Source: an uncultured Gammaproteobacteria bacterium (GTDB lineage Bacteria; Pseudomonadota; Gammaproteobacteria; Eutrophobiales; Eutrophobiaceae). From it: 64,000 bases of DNA. Under the pieces are notes generated by a model. The model did no database searches. It was not told where the DNA came from and was given only the letters and a program-made list of their open reading frames with translations. This document shows, in pieces, positions 1 through 7,954 of the stretch (the stretch's first letter is position 1; every line of letters begins with the position of its first letter). Where the stretch lies: NCBI GenBank assembly GCA_958295485.1, contig OY282354.1:3310042-3374041 (forward strand). The letters are read 5' to 3'. Both the position numbers and the translations under genes were made by a program.

Positions 1-602
1 TCTCCGACCATGATCATCTGGTTAATCGGCACCCGCAGTTTCGGCGGCTCGATCTTACGGTTCACTTCAAACGGCTTGCCGATGAAATCCGGCCCGAAAA
101 TGCCTTTCTGAACGTGAAAAATATAACGGGTCTTGTCGGTGAAACTGATTATCTTCCTGGGAAACGTGATCCGGCCTTTATCGTCATAATTAAAATCCGA
201 TGCCCAGATTTCCGTGAATTCATGGGCGATGCGGGTATTTCTCAATATCTCGCCGATGCCGGAGCTGATCAGGTAGAATTCCAGGGAAACCCGGGGATTC
301 TCCCTCTTGGCAACGTCTCTCAGCCTGTCGAAGATCAATTCAACCCCTGCATATAACGGTAGCTCGCCCCCCCACCGGGCCAAGCTGTCCCTGGTTATCG
401 GTTCGATTTCGCCGCTGTCGGACTTCTCAATCATCTTGTGGAAATAAGCGGGAACCGGGTCCCACCCGGCATCCATCAAGGGTTGCACTTCCTCCTGCCA
501 AAATCGGGGGACATCGATACCGACCCGCCCCAGGTAGCCGGAGGTGCTGTCCGGCGCCAGGGTATCGTCAAAGTCAAAAATGATGGCAATTATCTGGTGC
601 AT
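1..602 (-). CDS. HAD-family phosphatase-like hydrolase, 3' end outside window
   Basis: Reverse-strand reading frame open from an ATG at 602 to the left window edge (about 200 codons visible). The N-terminus reads MHQIIAIIFDFDDTLAPDST, which contains the HAD motif I DxDxT nucleophile (DFDDT). Around residue 110 is LISSGIGE, a motif II-like hydrophobic strand ending in S. The visible end reads MIMVG, where motif III/IV (usually VGDG..D) would begin, so the Mg-binding aspartates lie outside. The family hydrolyses phosphate esters with an aspartyl-phosphate intermediate; the substrate cannot be told. It is transcribed divergently from the adenosine deaminase gene, 73 bp away, and no promoter was assigned. 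Family call is firm, function open. Confidence 0.8.
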   Translation of the reverse strand, partial: MHQIIAIIFDFDDTLAPDSTSGYLGRVGIDVPRFWQEEVQPLMDAGWDPVPAYFHKMIEKSDSGEIEPITRDSLARWGGELPLYAGVELIFDRLRDVAKRENPRVSLEFYLISSGIGEILRNTRIAHEFTEIWASDFNYDDKGRITFPRKIISFTDKTRYIFHVQKGIFGPDFIGKPFEVNRKIEPPKLRVPINQMIMVG

Positions 603-675
603 TTATATTCCAGTTGCAATAATCAAATAGTACCGTGAATCTCACCTTAAAGTAAAAAACGATTAATATGAAACA

Positions 676-1689
676 ATGAACGTCAACGACATTCCGAAAG
701 TAGAACTCCATTGTCACCTGGAAGCCTGTTTTCAACCGCAAACGGTGAAAGAGATCGGGCAGACCCTCGGCCTCGATATTCCTGAAGACCCTGAAATCTT
801 CAAACGGGAGTGGTTGATCACCGAACCGGTGGACAACCTGGAGCAGGCGCTGAAAAAATTCGCCCATATACAGACTTTGTGGGGTTCTGAAGAAACGATT
901 GAACGGCTGACTTATGAGGCCTGTGAATACGGCGTTGAACAGGGCATCAAAATTTTTGAACTGCGCTACTCGCCGAACTTCATCCAAGGGGCGAATGCCA
1001 AGTTGAGTTTTGAGAAAATCCATGATGCCGTTGTCAGGGGCATCAGCCGGGGCGGACACCTGGATATCGCCGTCGGCTTAATCGGCATAGTGCAAAAAAC
1101 CTTATCCCTGAAGGAAGCGGAATACACCACCGATTTTATCATCGAAAATAAAGAAGCGTTTGTCGGCATCGACATGGCTGACATGGATATCGGCCTTGAA
1201 ATTCGACGCTTTGCGCCGTTGATGGCAAAGGCGAAAAAAGCCGGGTTGCGCGTCACGCTCCATTCGGGAGAAGAAAATGTACCGGAGGCGCCGCAACACG
1301 TGCGTATCGCCATAGAGGAATTAGGCGCCGAAAGGATCGGCCATGGCATACATATTATCCATGACCCCGGGGTAATGGATTTTGTAAAAAAAGAAAACGT
1401 ATTGTTAGAACTCTGTCCCACCAGCAACTGGTTGACCAAATCAGTCCCCGCCGTCAGCCGGCACCCGATACGGAAACTCATGGAAGCCGGCGTCCTGGTA
1501 TCCATAAACTCGGACGACCCGCACCTGTTCGACATTGATTTATGTCATGAGTATGACATCCTCCACAAAGAACTCGGTTTCACCGGGGAAGCATTCAACC
1601 GCATCAACGATAATGCCGCGGCATGCAGCTTTCTGCCGCCGGATGAAAAGCAAAAGGTCTGGCCCCGAAAAATTCCGGCTATCCGCTAA
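676..1689 (+). CDS. add: Adenosine deaminase (cytosolic type)
   Basis: 337 aa, the usual length for Add; it hydrolyses adenosine/deoxyadenosine to inosine/deoxyinosine plus ammonia. Visible catalytic features in order: metal-binding HCHLEACF near residue 12, HSGEE (metal His and catalytic Glu) near 196, GHGIHI near 221 and NSDDP (metal Asp) near 277. The usual HxHLDG has become HCHLEA. From memory, the HCHL..CF form resembles the apicomplexan ADA motif, which might mean altered substrate range (for example methylthioadenosine), but this is inference. No strong Shine-Dalgarno precedes the ATG. It lies close to a second, exported ADA and to nupC/deoD, so a nucleoside salvage role fits. Its TAA interlocks with the stop of the convergent trpF fragment. 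Confidence 0.9.
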   Translation: MNVNDIPKVELHCHLEACFQPQTVKEIGQTLGLDIPEDPEIFKREWLITEPVDNLEQALKKFAHIQTLWGSEETIERLTYEACEYGVEQGIKIFELRYSPNFIQGANAKLSFEKIHDAVVRGISRGGHLDIAVGLIGIVQKTLSLKEAEYTTDFIIENKEAFVGIDMADMDIGLEIRRFAPLMAKAKKAGLRVTLHSGEENVPEAPQHVRIAIEELGAERIGHGIHIIHDPGVMDFVKKENVLLELCPTSNWLTKSVPAVSRHPIRKLMEAGVLVSINSDDPHLFDIDLCHEYDILHKELGFTGEAFNRINDNAAACSFLPPDEKQKVWPRKIPAIR

Positions 1690-1868
1690 CTTCCGGCGCC
1701 GGTTCGCCAGGCGGATTGCGCGGCGGCGATAAAATTCCCTGATTTATCCTTATCCAGTTTGCCATTCGTCCGCACACCGGAACAGACGTCCACGCCATAG
1801 GCCGGCGCCGTTTGAACCGTCTCCCTGACGTTGTCCGGGGTCAGTCCCCCGGCAAGAAATACCGGACA
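1686..1868 (-). pseudogene. trpF: C-terminal fragment of phosphoribosylanthranilate isomerase-like gene
   Basis: Reverse-strand frame reads PVFLAGGLTPDNVRETV, then YGVDVCSGVRTNGKLDKDK, ending at a TAG at 1686-1688. These are the C-terminal phosphate-binding motifs of TrpF-family barrels (FLAGGLtPdNV and GVDvcSGV). Only about the last 60 codons survive. Upstream the frame runs into the end of the exported ADA gene without any TrpF similarity, so the N-terminal two thirds and the start are gone. No trp genes are nearby. I read it as a relic left when the two ADA genes came together, and it is probably not translated. Confidence 0.75.
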
Positions 1869-1920
1869 GGCAACGAGCAAACCAGCGCAGAGCAACCATG
1901 AATCGGCTTTATCAACGTCA

Positions 1921-3447
1921 TCAGTCATAGGCCATTTCAAATGCCTTGAAACGTTTTTCCAGTTCCCACTGCAATTCGGCTTTTTTATTTTCGGCCAGGA
2001 ATTTCCGGCATGATTTACTTATCGGCTTCCCTCCCGGTTCGGCGCCCTCGCACTCCCCCGCGAATTTACCGGTACGGGTGGATTCCAGTAAACCCCTGCC
2101 TTCAAGAAAACTGTAAGCCAGGGCATTCCGGGACAGGTACTTGAGATCGGCGTATGACACCTCGTATGTTTCCACGGCGCGTTGATACTCGTGGGTCAGG
2201 TCGATGCGCGAGACGCCTTCATCATCGGTGGACAAGGCAATGGGGACGCCATATTTGCGATACGCCTTGAGCGGGTGCCGGTCGCCCTTGATCCCTAAAA
2301 TGACGTCATTGCTGGTCAGGTTGATCTCGACTAATATATCCTGCTCAGCCATCCGCTCCATGAGTTGCCTTGCTTCCGTATCGTAAAAAATATCGATGCC
2401 GTGACCGATGCGCCTGGCCCCGGCGACCTCTATGGCCGCCCGTATATGCCAGCCTAAATGTTCGGGGGGAACCAGCCCCATAACGACTTCACCGGCATGC
2501 AGGGTGATGCCGTTTTCTGTCCCGGGAAAATGCCCGGCAAGCTCGCCGATCATTTCCATCTGCCGGCGATAGTCCCTCAAAGCCACGGGGTGGTCTTCCG
2601 GCGCGACGAAGTTGAGGCCCACGTAGCGCGGATCTTTCTCAATAAGGTGAAAGGCCAGCAAGGTCTGGGCCAGGACTTGTTCGGGGGGAAATACCCGAAT
2701 TACCTGGGCAAGATAGCGGATGGCGACATCGCAACCGGGAGCAACCGTTGCCTGGTCACAGGAGAGGGTCTCCCGCCATTGCCTCTCGACCCGATCGAGC
2801 TTCTTAATCGTAGTGGCCGCCAGTTCCTCGATACCCCCGTGGCGGATTAACCGTGACAGGGGCGTATCGACGTGAAATTCCTTGTTGTCTGCCGCCAGTC
2901 GCCGGGCCTCCGCCATGCCGTAAGACTGCATCAACTCCAGGTAGATGATATTCTGCGCGGCTGCCCTGGCGCTCGCCTCCGCCAGCATATCTCCTTCGTG
3001 CAGGACACCGGCCGGCGCAAACCGCCTGAACGTTGAGAAGAACTGGTCATGCCCCGACACCGGACGGCGTTCATAATTACGCACCGAAAATGCATCGATA
3101 ATCCGGTTAACGACGCTGCTGTCATACCGGATATCCTGTACGGCGGGCCGGCCGGTTTCTGCGTTGCAAGGTGGCGATATGATCACAAAACTTTCAAGGT
3201 CTATACATTTACCGTCTTCCGCGGCCCAACGGATATAGCTCTCCGCATAGACGGCGCCGTCCAGGTGATTATGCAAATCACCTCCCTTGGGAAAATCGTA
3301 CAGGAACCCCCGTAACAGGGTCGGCTCGCCCTTTACCTGTTCAAACCAGGCTTGCGCTCCCGCCTCGCCGGCCGCTGCGCCGCCGGTAATGAACATGGCC
3401 GATGCCACGGTTAAAATTATCAGGTTGAAAGGTCGCAGTAATTTCAT
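1921..3447 (-). CDS. Exported adenosine deaminase, ADGF/CECR1-like
   Basis: 508 aa, much longer than cytosolic Add. The N-terminus MKLLRPFNLIILTVASAMFI followed by TGGAAAGEA is a Sec signal peptide with an AxA-type cleavage site near residue 26. ADA-superfamily motifs follow: GGDLHNHLDGAVY (metal His pair) near 55, LHAGEV (catalytic His/Glu) near 316, GHGIDI near 347 and STDDEG (metal Asp) near 405. The long region between the first and second motifs and the secretion signal resemble the ADGF-type adenosine deaminases. It probably deaminates extracellular or periplasmic (deoxy)adenosine so that inosine can be taken up by NupC encoded downstream. Divergent from the rbsK remnant and nupC. Confidence 0.85.
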   Translation of the reverse strand: MKLLRPFNLIILTVASAMFITGGAAAGEAGAQAWFEQVKGEPTLLRGFLYDFPKGGDLHNHLDGAVYAESYIRWAAEDGKCIDLESFVIISPPCNAETGRPAVQDIRYDSSVVNRIIDAFSVRNYERRPVSGHDQFFSTFRRFAPAGVLHEGDMLAEASARAAAQNIIYLELMQSYGMAEARRLAADNKEFHVDTPLSRLIRHGGIEELAATTIKKLDRVERQWRETLSCDQATVAPGCDVAIRYLAQVIRVFPPEQVLAQTLLAFHLIEKDPRYVGLNFVAPEDHPVALRDYRRQMEMIGELAGHFPGTENGITLHAGEVVMGLVPPEHLGWHIRAAIEVAGARRIGHGIDIFYDTEARQLMERMAEQDILVEINLTSNDVILGIKGDRHPLKAYRKYGVPIALSTDDEGVSRIDLTHEYQRAVETYEVSYADLKYLSRNALAYSFLEGRGLLESTRTGKFAGECEGAEPGGKPISKSCRKFLAENKKAELQWELEKRFKAFEMAYD

Positions 3448-3602
3448 TTTGCCTGGTTGTCGCTGAAGTGTTGAATATTACAGTTGCCAACGATGAATAA
3501 CCTTCGCCATCGTGACAGGTATTCTAAACAGGGTGAACCACAACATCAAATAAGCTGACGGCTCAGTGTGAAGTTTGAAGGGGGAAGTTTTCGCTGTTCG
3601 TC

Positions 3603-3636
3603 GAAAGTGGGTTTGGTGGTTGTTAGCGGGAACTGC
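3603..3636 (-). repeat. Dispersed short repeat, GTTAGCGGGAACTGC type
   Basis: Contains GAAAGTGGGTTT and GTTAGCGGGAACTGC separated by a short spacer. The same two blocks, in inverted orientation and lacking about 7 bp of spacer, occur at 24621-24647, and a shortened version lies at 57995-58010. All three are intergenic. Function unknown. Confidence 0.55.
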
Positions 3637-3691
3637 CGGGGATGAAGCATCGGTGAAGGCTAGCGGATAGCGATCATGTTAAAATGTCTTT

Positions 3692-3858
3692 ATGATGAAA
3701 CCGAAAATCGCCGTGGTGGGGAGCACGAACTGGGACATGTCCATGCGGCTGCCTTCGCCATGGCCGCCGCCGCTTTATCCGTCCGCAAAGCCGGGGCAAT
3801 ACCCTCGATTCCCTGCCTGGATGAAATTGAAACTTTCCTGGGCGCGCATAAAGGTTAA
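3692..3858 (+). pseudogene. rbsK: Ribokinase remnant with large internal, frame-breaking deletion
   Basis: An ATG at 3692 opens MMKPKIAVVGSTNWDMSMRL, the ribokinase N-terminus (vvGStN.D). Within about 20 codons the sequence switches, in another frame, to AAAFAMAAAALSVRKAGAIP followed by SIPCLDEIETFL and a stop at 3856-3858. That is the ribokinase C-terminus (FANAAAALSVtk.GAqpSiP...v..FL). Roughly 230 central codons, including the ATP and ribose sites, are missing and the two ends are out of frame. The gene is dead. Because the neighbouring pathway works by phosphorolysis (DeoD giving ribose-1-phosphate), ribokinase would be dispensable for it. Confidence 0.85.
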
Positions 3859-4068
3859 AAATGATATGCTGACAAGAAAAGAAAGTCCCGGATGACTTAT
3901 CAGGGGCAGGGCCATTCCAAAGCCACCGTCAGGGTGTGTTTCACCACCGTTTTTGCCTGTTCTTGCGGGTGCAGGTTTCAAACCTGTCCCTGCCCTGTGG
4001 GTTTAACCCGACTTTGGAAGGGCCCTGTATCAAGGGCTGGATAAACACACTCGATAGCGGATGTTGCA

Positions 4069-5292
4069 ATGCAGATATTAATGGGCTTCGTCGGCATAAC
4101 CGTCATCATCGGTTTAGCCCTGTTGCTGTCTGAAAACAGGCGGGCGATTAAACTTAAAACCGTCGTCCCCGCCTTCCTGACCCAGGCGGCCATCGCGGGT
4201 CTCATTCTTTACTTCCCTCCGGGCCAGGCCTTTCTCAATGCCATGGTGACCGGTGTCCAGCACGTTATTAATTACGGCAACGTGGGAAGTGAATTCGTGT
4301 TCGGAGACTTGGGCAATAAGGATCGCGGTTTCATCGTCGCTTTTCAGGTGTTGCCGATCATCATCTTCTTTTCCGCGCTGATGTCCACTTTGTATTATTT
4401 AGGGGTCATGCAAAAAGTGGTGACGATTTTCGGCGGTTGGCTGCGCAAACTGCTGGGCACCAGTCAAACCGAATCCATGACCGCGGCAGCCAACGTATTC
4501 ATCGGCCATACCGAAGCGCCGCTGGTGATCAGGCCTTATTTGAAAGACCTCACCCAATCGGAGTTGTTCGCGGTGATGACCAGTGGCATGGCGACGGTCG
4601 CCGGCGCCATCATGGTGGCTTATGCCGCTTTGGGAGTCAGCCTGGATTACCTGATCACGGCCAGCTTCATGGCCGCACCCGGTGGCTTGTTCATGGCAAA
4701 AATGATCAAGCCGGAAACTGAACAATCCAGGACAAACATCGAACAGTCACAGTTCGGCGAACATGAAAAAGTAGTGAATATCTTCGAGGCCATCGGCAAC
4801 GGCACCCTGGATGGGCTGAAACTGGCCCTTAACGTCGGCGCCATGTTGGTTGCGTTCGTTGCCATGATTGCCCTGCTCAACGGACTGATAGGCGGCGTCG
4901 CCGGCCTGTTTGGCTACGAAGGACTGACACTCCAGGAAATCCTCGGCAAACTGCTGGCGCCGCTGGCATTCCTGTTGGGCGTGCCCTGGGATGAAGCGGC
5001 GGTGGCCGGCAGCCTGATCGGGCAGAAATTCGTCCTGAATGAATTCATTGCCTACGTGAGTTTTGCCGAAATAAAGGCCAGCCTGACCCCGCACACCCAG
5101 GTGATTCTCACCTTTGCCTTATGCGGGTTTGCCAACCTGGCTTCGATAGCGATTCTGTTAGGCGGCCTGGGGAGCCTGGTGCCCGAACGCCGGCACGATG
5201 TGGCCGCAATGGGACTCATGGCGGTGTTTGCGGGTACCTTGTCTAATCTCATGAGCGCCGTCCTGGCCGGCTTGTTCATCTCCCTGGGCTGA
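4069..5292 (+). CDS. nupC: Concentrative nucleoside transporter (NupC/CNT family)
   Basis: 407 aa inner-membrane protein with about ten hydrophobic segments. It carries the CNT signatures [16 protein letters not shown] near residue 144 (family: vF.GqtEaPl.i), NEFIAYVSF near 324 and [10 protein letters not shown] near 349. CNT carriers import nucleosides with a cation. Its stop and the deoD start overlap in TGATG, so the two are certainly co-transcribed and probably translationally coupled. Expected job: import inosine/deoxyinosine and other purine nucleosides made by the exported deaminase. The start is the first ATG with full coverage of the first membrane helix; the Shine-Dalgarno is weak. 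Confidence 0.93.
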   Translation: MQILMGFVGITVIIGLALLLSENRRAIKLKTVVPAFLTQAAIAGLILYFPPGQAFLNAMVTGVQHVINYGNVGSEFVFGDLGNKDRGFIVAFQVLPIIIFFSALMSTLYYLGVMQKVVTIFGGWLRKLLGTSQTESMTAAANVFIGHTEAPLVIRPYLKDLTQSELFAVMTSGMATVAGAIMVAYAALGVSLDYLITASFMAAPGGLFMAKMIKPETEQSRTNIEQSQFGEHEKVVNIFEAIGNGTLDGLKLALNVGAMLVAFVAMIALLNGLIGGVAGLFGYEGLTLQEILGKLLAPLAFLLGVPWDEAAVAGSLIGQKFVLNEFIAYVSFAEIKASLTPHTQVILTFALCGFANLASIAILLGGLGSLVPERRHDVAAMGLMAVFAGTLSNLMSAVLAGLFISLG

Positions 5293-6002
5293 TGGCTACG
5301 CCGCATATCAATGCCGAACCCGGCGATTTTGCCGAAACCATGATCATGCCGGGAGATCCCCTCAGGGCAAAATTCATTGCTGAAAATTACCTGGATGACG
5401 CCCGCCTGGTCAACGACGCCAGGGGAATGTTGGGCTTCACCGGCAATTACCAGGGGCAAGCCATTTCAGTGATGGGCCACGGCATCGGCATCCCCTCCTG
5501 TTCCCTCTACTGTACCGAATTGGTGAACGAATTCGGCGTGAAGCGTTTAATACGGGCCGGCAGCTGCGGCGCGGTCAGTAAAACCGTGAAGTTGCAGGAT
5601 ATTATCATTGCCATAGGCGCTTGCACCGACTCGAAGGTGAATCGCATCCGTTTCAGGAACCATGACTTCGCCGCCATCGCCGATTACCGGCTGTTGCAAT
5701 CCGCCGTAACAATCGCTGAGCAAAATGGACTTGCTTTTCACGTGGGCAACATTTTCTCCAGCGATTTGTTTTATACGCCTGAAACGGAAATATTCGACTT
5801 GATGGAAAAATACAACGTGCTGGGCGTGGAAATGGAGGCCGCCGGCATTTACGGCCTGGCCGCGGAATTCGGCGTCAAGGCCCTGACAATCTGCACGGTC
5901 AGCGATCATATTACCAGGGAGGAGAGGTTGACCGTCGAACAACGACAAACCGGTTTCAGGGAAATGATTGAACTTGCCCTGGAAACCGCCATCGCCGACT
6001 GA
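5292..6002 (+). CDS. deoD: Purine nucleoside phosphorylase, DeoD type
   Basis: 236 aa, the length of the hexameric bacterial enzyme. Visible family features: N-terminal [20 protein letters not shown] (base/phosphate region), MGHGIGIPS near residue 64, RAGSCGAV (phosphate loop) near 87, [14 protein letters not shown] near 178 and the general-acid VSDH near 203. It splits purine (deoxy)nucleosides with phosphate to base plus (deoxy)ribose-1-phosphate. It is coupled to nupC by a 1-base overlap. The next gene, deoC on the opposite strand, would use the sugar phosphate after isomerisation by DeoB, which is not in the window. Confidence 0.95.
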   Translation: MATPHINAEPGDFAETMIMPGDPLRAKFIAENYLDDARLVNDARGMLGFTGNYQGQAISVMGHGIGIPSCSLYCTELVNEFGVKRLIRAGSCGAVSKTVKLQDIIIAIGACTDSKVNRIRFRNHDFAAIADYRLLQSAVTIAEQNGLAFHVGNIFSSDLFYTPETEIFDLMEKYNVLGVEMEAAGIYGLAAEFGVKALTICTVSDHITREERLTVEQRQTGFREMIELALETAIAD

Positions 6003-6023
6003 TGACCCGGCATGACACTGTGT

Positions 6024-6292
6024 TTCACTTTGTCTGGCCGACGCCGATGATTTTCAAGCTGGCGCTCGTGCCCAGCCGGGTGGCGCCCGCCTCGATCATT
6101 TTACAAGCCGTTTCATAATCCCGTATCCCGCCACTGGCCTTGACGCCCAGGACCCGTGCTTCACTTTGTCTGGCCGACGCCGATGATTTTCAAGCTGGCG
6201 CTCGTGCCCAGCCGGGTGGCGCCCGCCTCGATCATTTTACAAGCCGTTTCATAATCCCGTATCCCGCCACTGGCCTTGACGCCCAGGACCCG
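6024..6292. repeat. 133-bp tandem duplication of the deoC 3' end
   Basis: Positions 6024-6156 and 6160-6292 appear identical over 133 bp and are separated by 3 bp. The right-hand copy is the last 44 codons and stop of deoC. The left-hand copy is the same sequence without a gene body. It lies between the convergent deoD and deoC genes. The lack of visible differences suggests a recent event. Confidence 0.95.
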
Positions 6293-6853
6293 CCCCGAAC
6301 CTGCCCCGGCGTCCGTCCCCACGGCGGCGCGCATGAGGCGGACGTCCTCCACGGTGGCGCCGGATCGGTTGAACCCGGTGGAAGTCTTGACGAAATCGGC
6401 GCCGGCGCCGGCGCATACCTCACAGGCCCTCACCTTCTCCTCATCGCTTAGCAGGCAGGTTTCCAGGATTACCTTGACGAGTCGCTCCCCCGCGCTCTTC
6501 ACGACACTCTCCACGTCATATCCGACCAGTTGCCAATCCCCAGCTTTTGCCGCGCCGATGTTCATAACCATATCGATCTCGCCGGCGCCCTGGTCAATCG
6601 CCCTGGCTGTTTCGTATGCCTTCACGTCCGCTGCATTCGCGCCGGAAGGAAAACCGACCACCGTGCAGACCCTGGACCGGGAGCGCGCCAACAAATCACT
6701 CGCCAATGTCACGAAAACCGGTGAAATACAGACCGAATAAAACCCGTGCTCATCCGCTTCCCGGCAGAGCCGCGCCACCATCTCCGCGGTTGCCTCCGGC
6801 TTCAACAAGGTATGATCGATAAGCGCGGCAATGTCTTCCGACCCGATTTTCAT
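6161..6853 (-). CDS. deoC: Deoxyribose-phosphate aldolase
   Basis: 230 aa, class I aldolase that splits 2-deoxyribose-5-phosphate into glyceraldehyde-3-phosphate and acetaldehyde. Features: [12 protein letters not shown] near residue 11, [10 protein letters not shown] near 63, the Schiff-base lysine in FVKTSTGF near 154 and the second active-site lysine in VKASGGIR near 190. It lies convergent to deoD and completes deoxynucleoside catabolism. The last 44 codons are repeated immediately downstream (see repeat), but the gene itself keeps its normal C-terminus. Confidence 0.95.
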   Translation of the reverse strand: MKIGSEDIAALIDHTLLKPEATAEMVARLCREADEHGFYSVCISPVFVTLASDLLARSRSRVCTVVGFPSGANAADVKAYETARAIDQGAGEIDMVMNIGAAKAGDWQLVGYDVESVVKSAGERLVKVILETCLLSDEEKVRACEVCAGAGADFVKTSTGFNRSGATVEDVRLMRAAVGTDAGAGSGRVLGVKASGGIRDYETACKMIEAGATRLGTSASLKIIGVGQTK

Positions 6854-7064
6854 GGCTGATAGCCCACCCGTACTGCATTAACCGGGGCGGCGTAGAATCG
6901 CCTGTCAGGGGGATACGCGCCCGGGGCGTGGCGGCAGGCGTTCCTCCAGTAGCGTCTCAATCCGGGCCAGGCGTTCGCTGTTGGCCGCGATGCCGGTTTC
7001 CACCCGATAGCATCAGCTGCGCTGTCTGGCTTTATTTGAGTAGAACAATCCAAGTCGACGCAGG

Positions 7065-7847
7065 TTAAAATAGTTTGTTGGTCAGTGCCCCGCCGTCAAC
7101 AATCAGGTCAATCCCCGTAATCCACCTGCCGGCAGCGGAAACCAGGAACAAACAGGCATTGGCCACGTCTTCAGGCTGTCCTATGCTTTTCAATGCGGCG
7201 GCTTGCTTGTACCTGGCCACGCCTTCCGGCCAGGCTTCCTCCAGCCCCTCGCGCCATATCAGCCCCGGTGACACTGCGTTGACCCGGATGTCATGTTCCC
7301 CCAGCTCACTGGCGGTTGCGCGGGTGAACATTACGACGGCGCTCTTGGAGGCGCAATAATGGCTGTGCATGCCCAACACGCCGCTGGCGGCAATGGAGGC
7401 AATGTTGACTATTGCGCCCCCGCGTCCCCGGGCGACGAGGCGCCTGGCGGCGGCCTGGGTACACAACATCACGGAACGCACGTTGGAATCCATCATCAAT
7501 TCGTATTCTTCTTCACTGATATTGAGAAACGGCGACGCCGGATAGACCCCGGCATTGTTGATCAATATATCTATCCCGCCTGACTCGGCAGCCACGACGT
7601 CGAACAACCGCTCCACGTCCGCCTTGTCGGTCACATCGGCATGGACGGCGGTTGCGCTTCCCCCCGATTGCTCGATTTGTTCTTTTAATGCGACGGCCCC
7701 GGCTTCATTGGAGTGGTAATGAATGCAGACGCGCGCCCCGGCCCGCGCCAGGACTCGGCAGACAGCTTGTCCGATACCACCCGCCCCGCCCGTAACGACG
7801 GCGGTCTTGTCGGCCAGGTTCAATAAGTCTCCCTGCTTAACTTGCAT
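7065..7847 (-). CDS. Short-chain dehydrogenase/reductase
   Basis: 260 aa classical SDR. TGGAGGIGQ (Rossmann glycine motif, family TGxxxGxG) near residue 20, NNAG near 96, catalytic Ser in NIASIAAS near 147, YCASK (catalytic Tyr and Lys) near 163 and a C-terminal VDGGALTN. HYHSN after the second strand suggests NADP preference, as basic/polar residues sit where NAD enzymes have Asp; this is only a hint. It lies downstream of the ThDP enzyme on the same strand with a 107-bp gap and might act with it on a 2-keto or acyloin product. Substrate unknown. Confidence 0.88.
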   Translation of the reverse strand: MQVKQGDLLNLADKTAVVTGGAGGIGQAVCRVLARAGARVCIHYHSNEAGAVALKEQIEQSGGSATAVHADVTDKADVERLFDVVAAESGGIDILINNAGVYPASPFLNISEEEYELMMDSNVRSVMLCTQAAARRLVARGRGGAIVNIASIAASGVLGMHSHYCASKSAVVMFTRATASELGEHDIRVNAVSPGLIWREGLEEAWPEGVARYKQAAALKSIGQPEDVANACLFLVSAAGRWITGIDLIVDGGALTNKLF

Positions 7848-7850
7848 ATC

Positions 7851-7878
7851 ACCAATTCACTCGTCATCAACGGAAAGT
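7851..7878. repeat. Dispersed 27-bp repeat, copy 1
   Basis: CCAATTCACTCGTCATCAAC followed by GGAAAGT. It matches 19146-19172 at 26 of 27 positions, and 35741-35759 shows a shorter match (CCAATTCGCATGTCATCAA). Here it sits just upstream of the SDR start. No function known. Confidence 0.5.
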
Positions 7879-7954
7879 CGTAAGGATATATTAACTGGTC
7901 GCGGTGTTCATCGCCATGTTTTCCGTCGCGTCAGGGGGGGAAGAAGGACGGAAC

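Noticed and set aside
3965..3990. CAGGTTTCAAACCTG palindrome upstream of nupC
   Set aside because: Seven-base arms in a 210-bp leader are not convincing alone as an operator.
6905..7009. Reverse-strand frame with RLARIETLLEERLPPRPGR between deoC and the SDR gene
   Set aside because: It looks coding-like but is too short and matches no family I can name, so it is not listed as a gene remnant.
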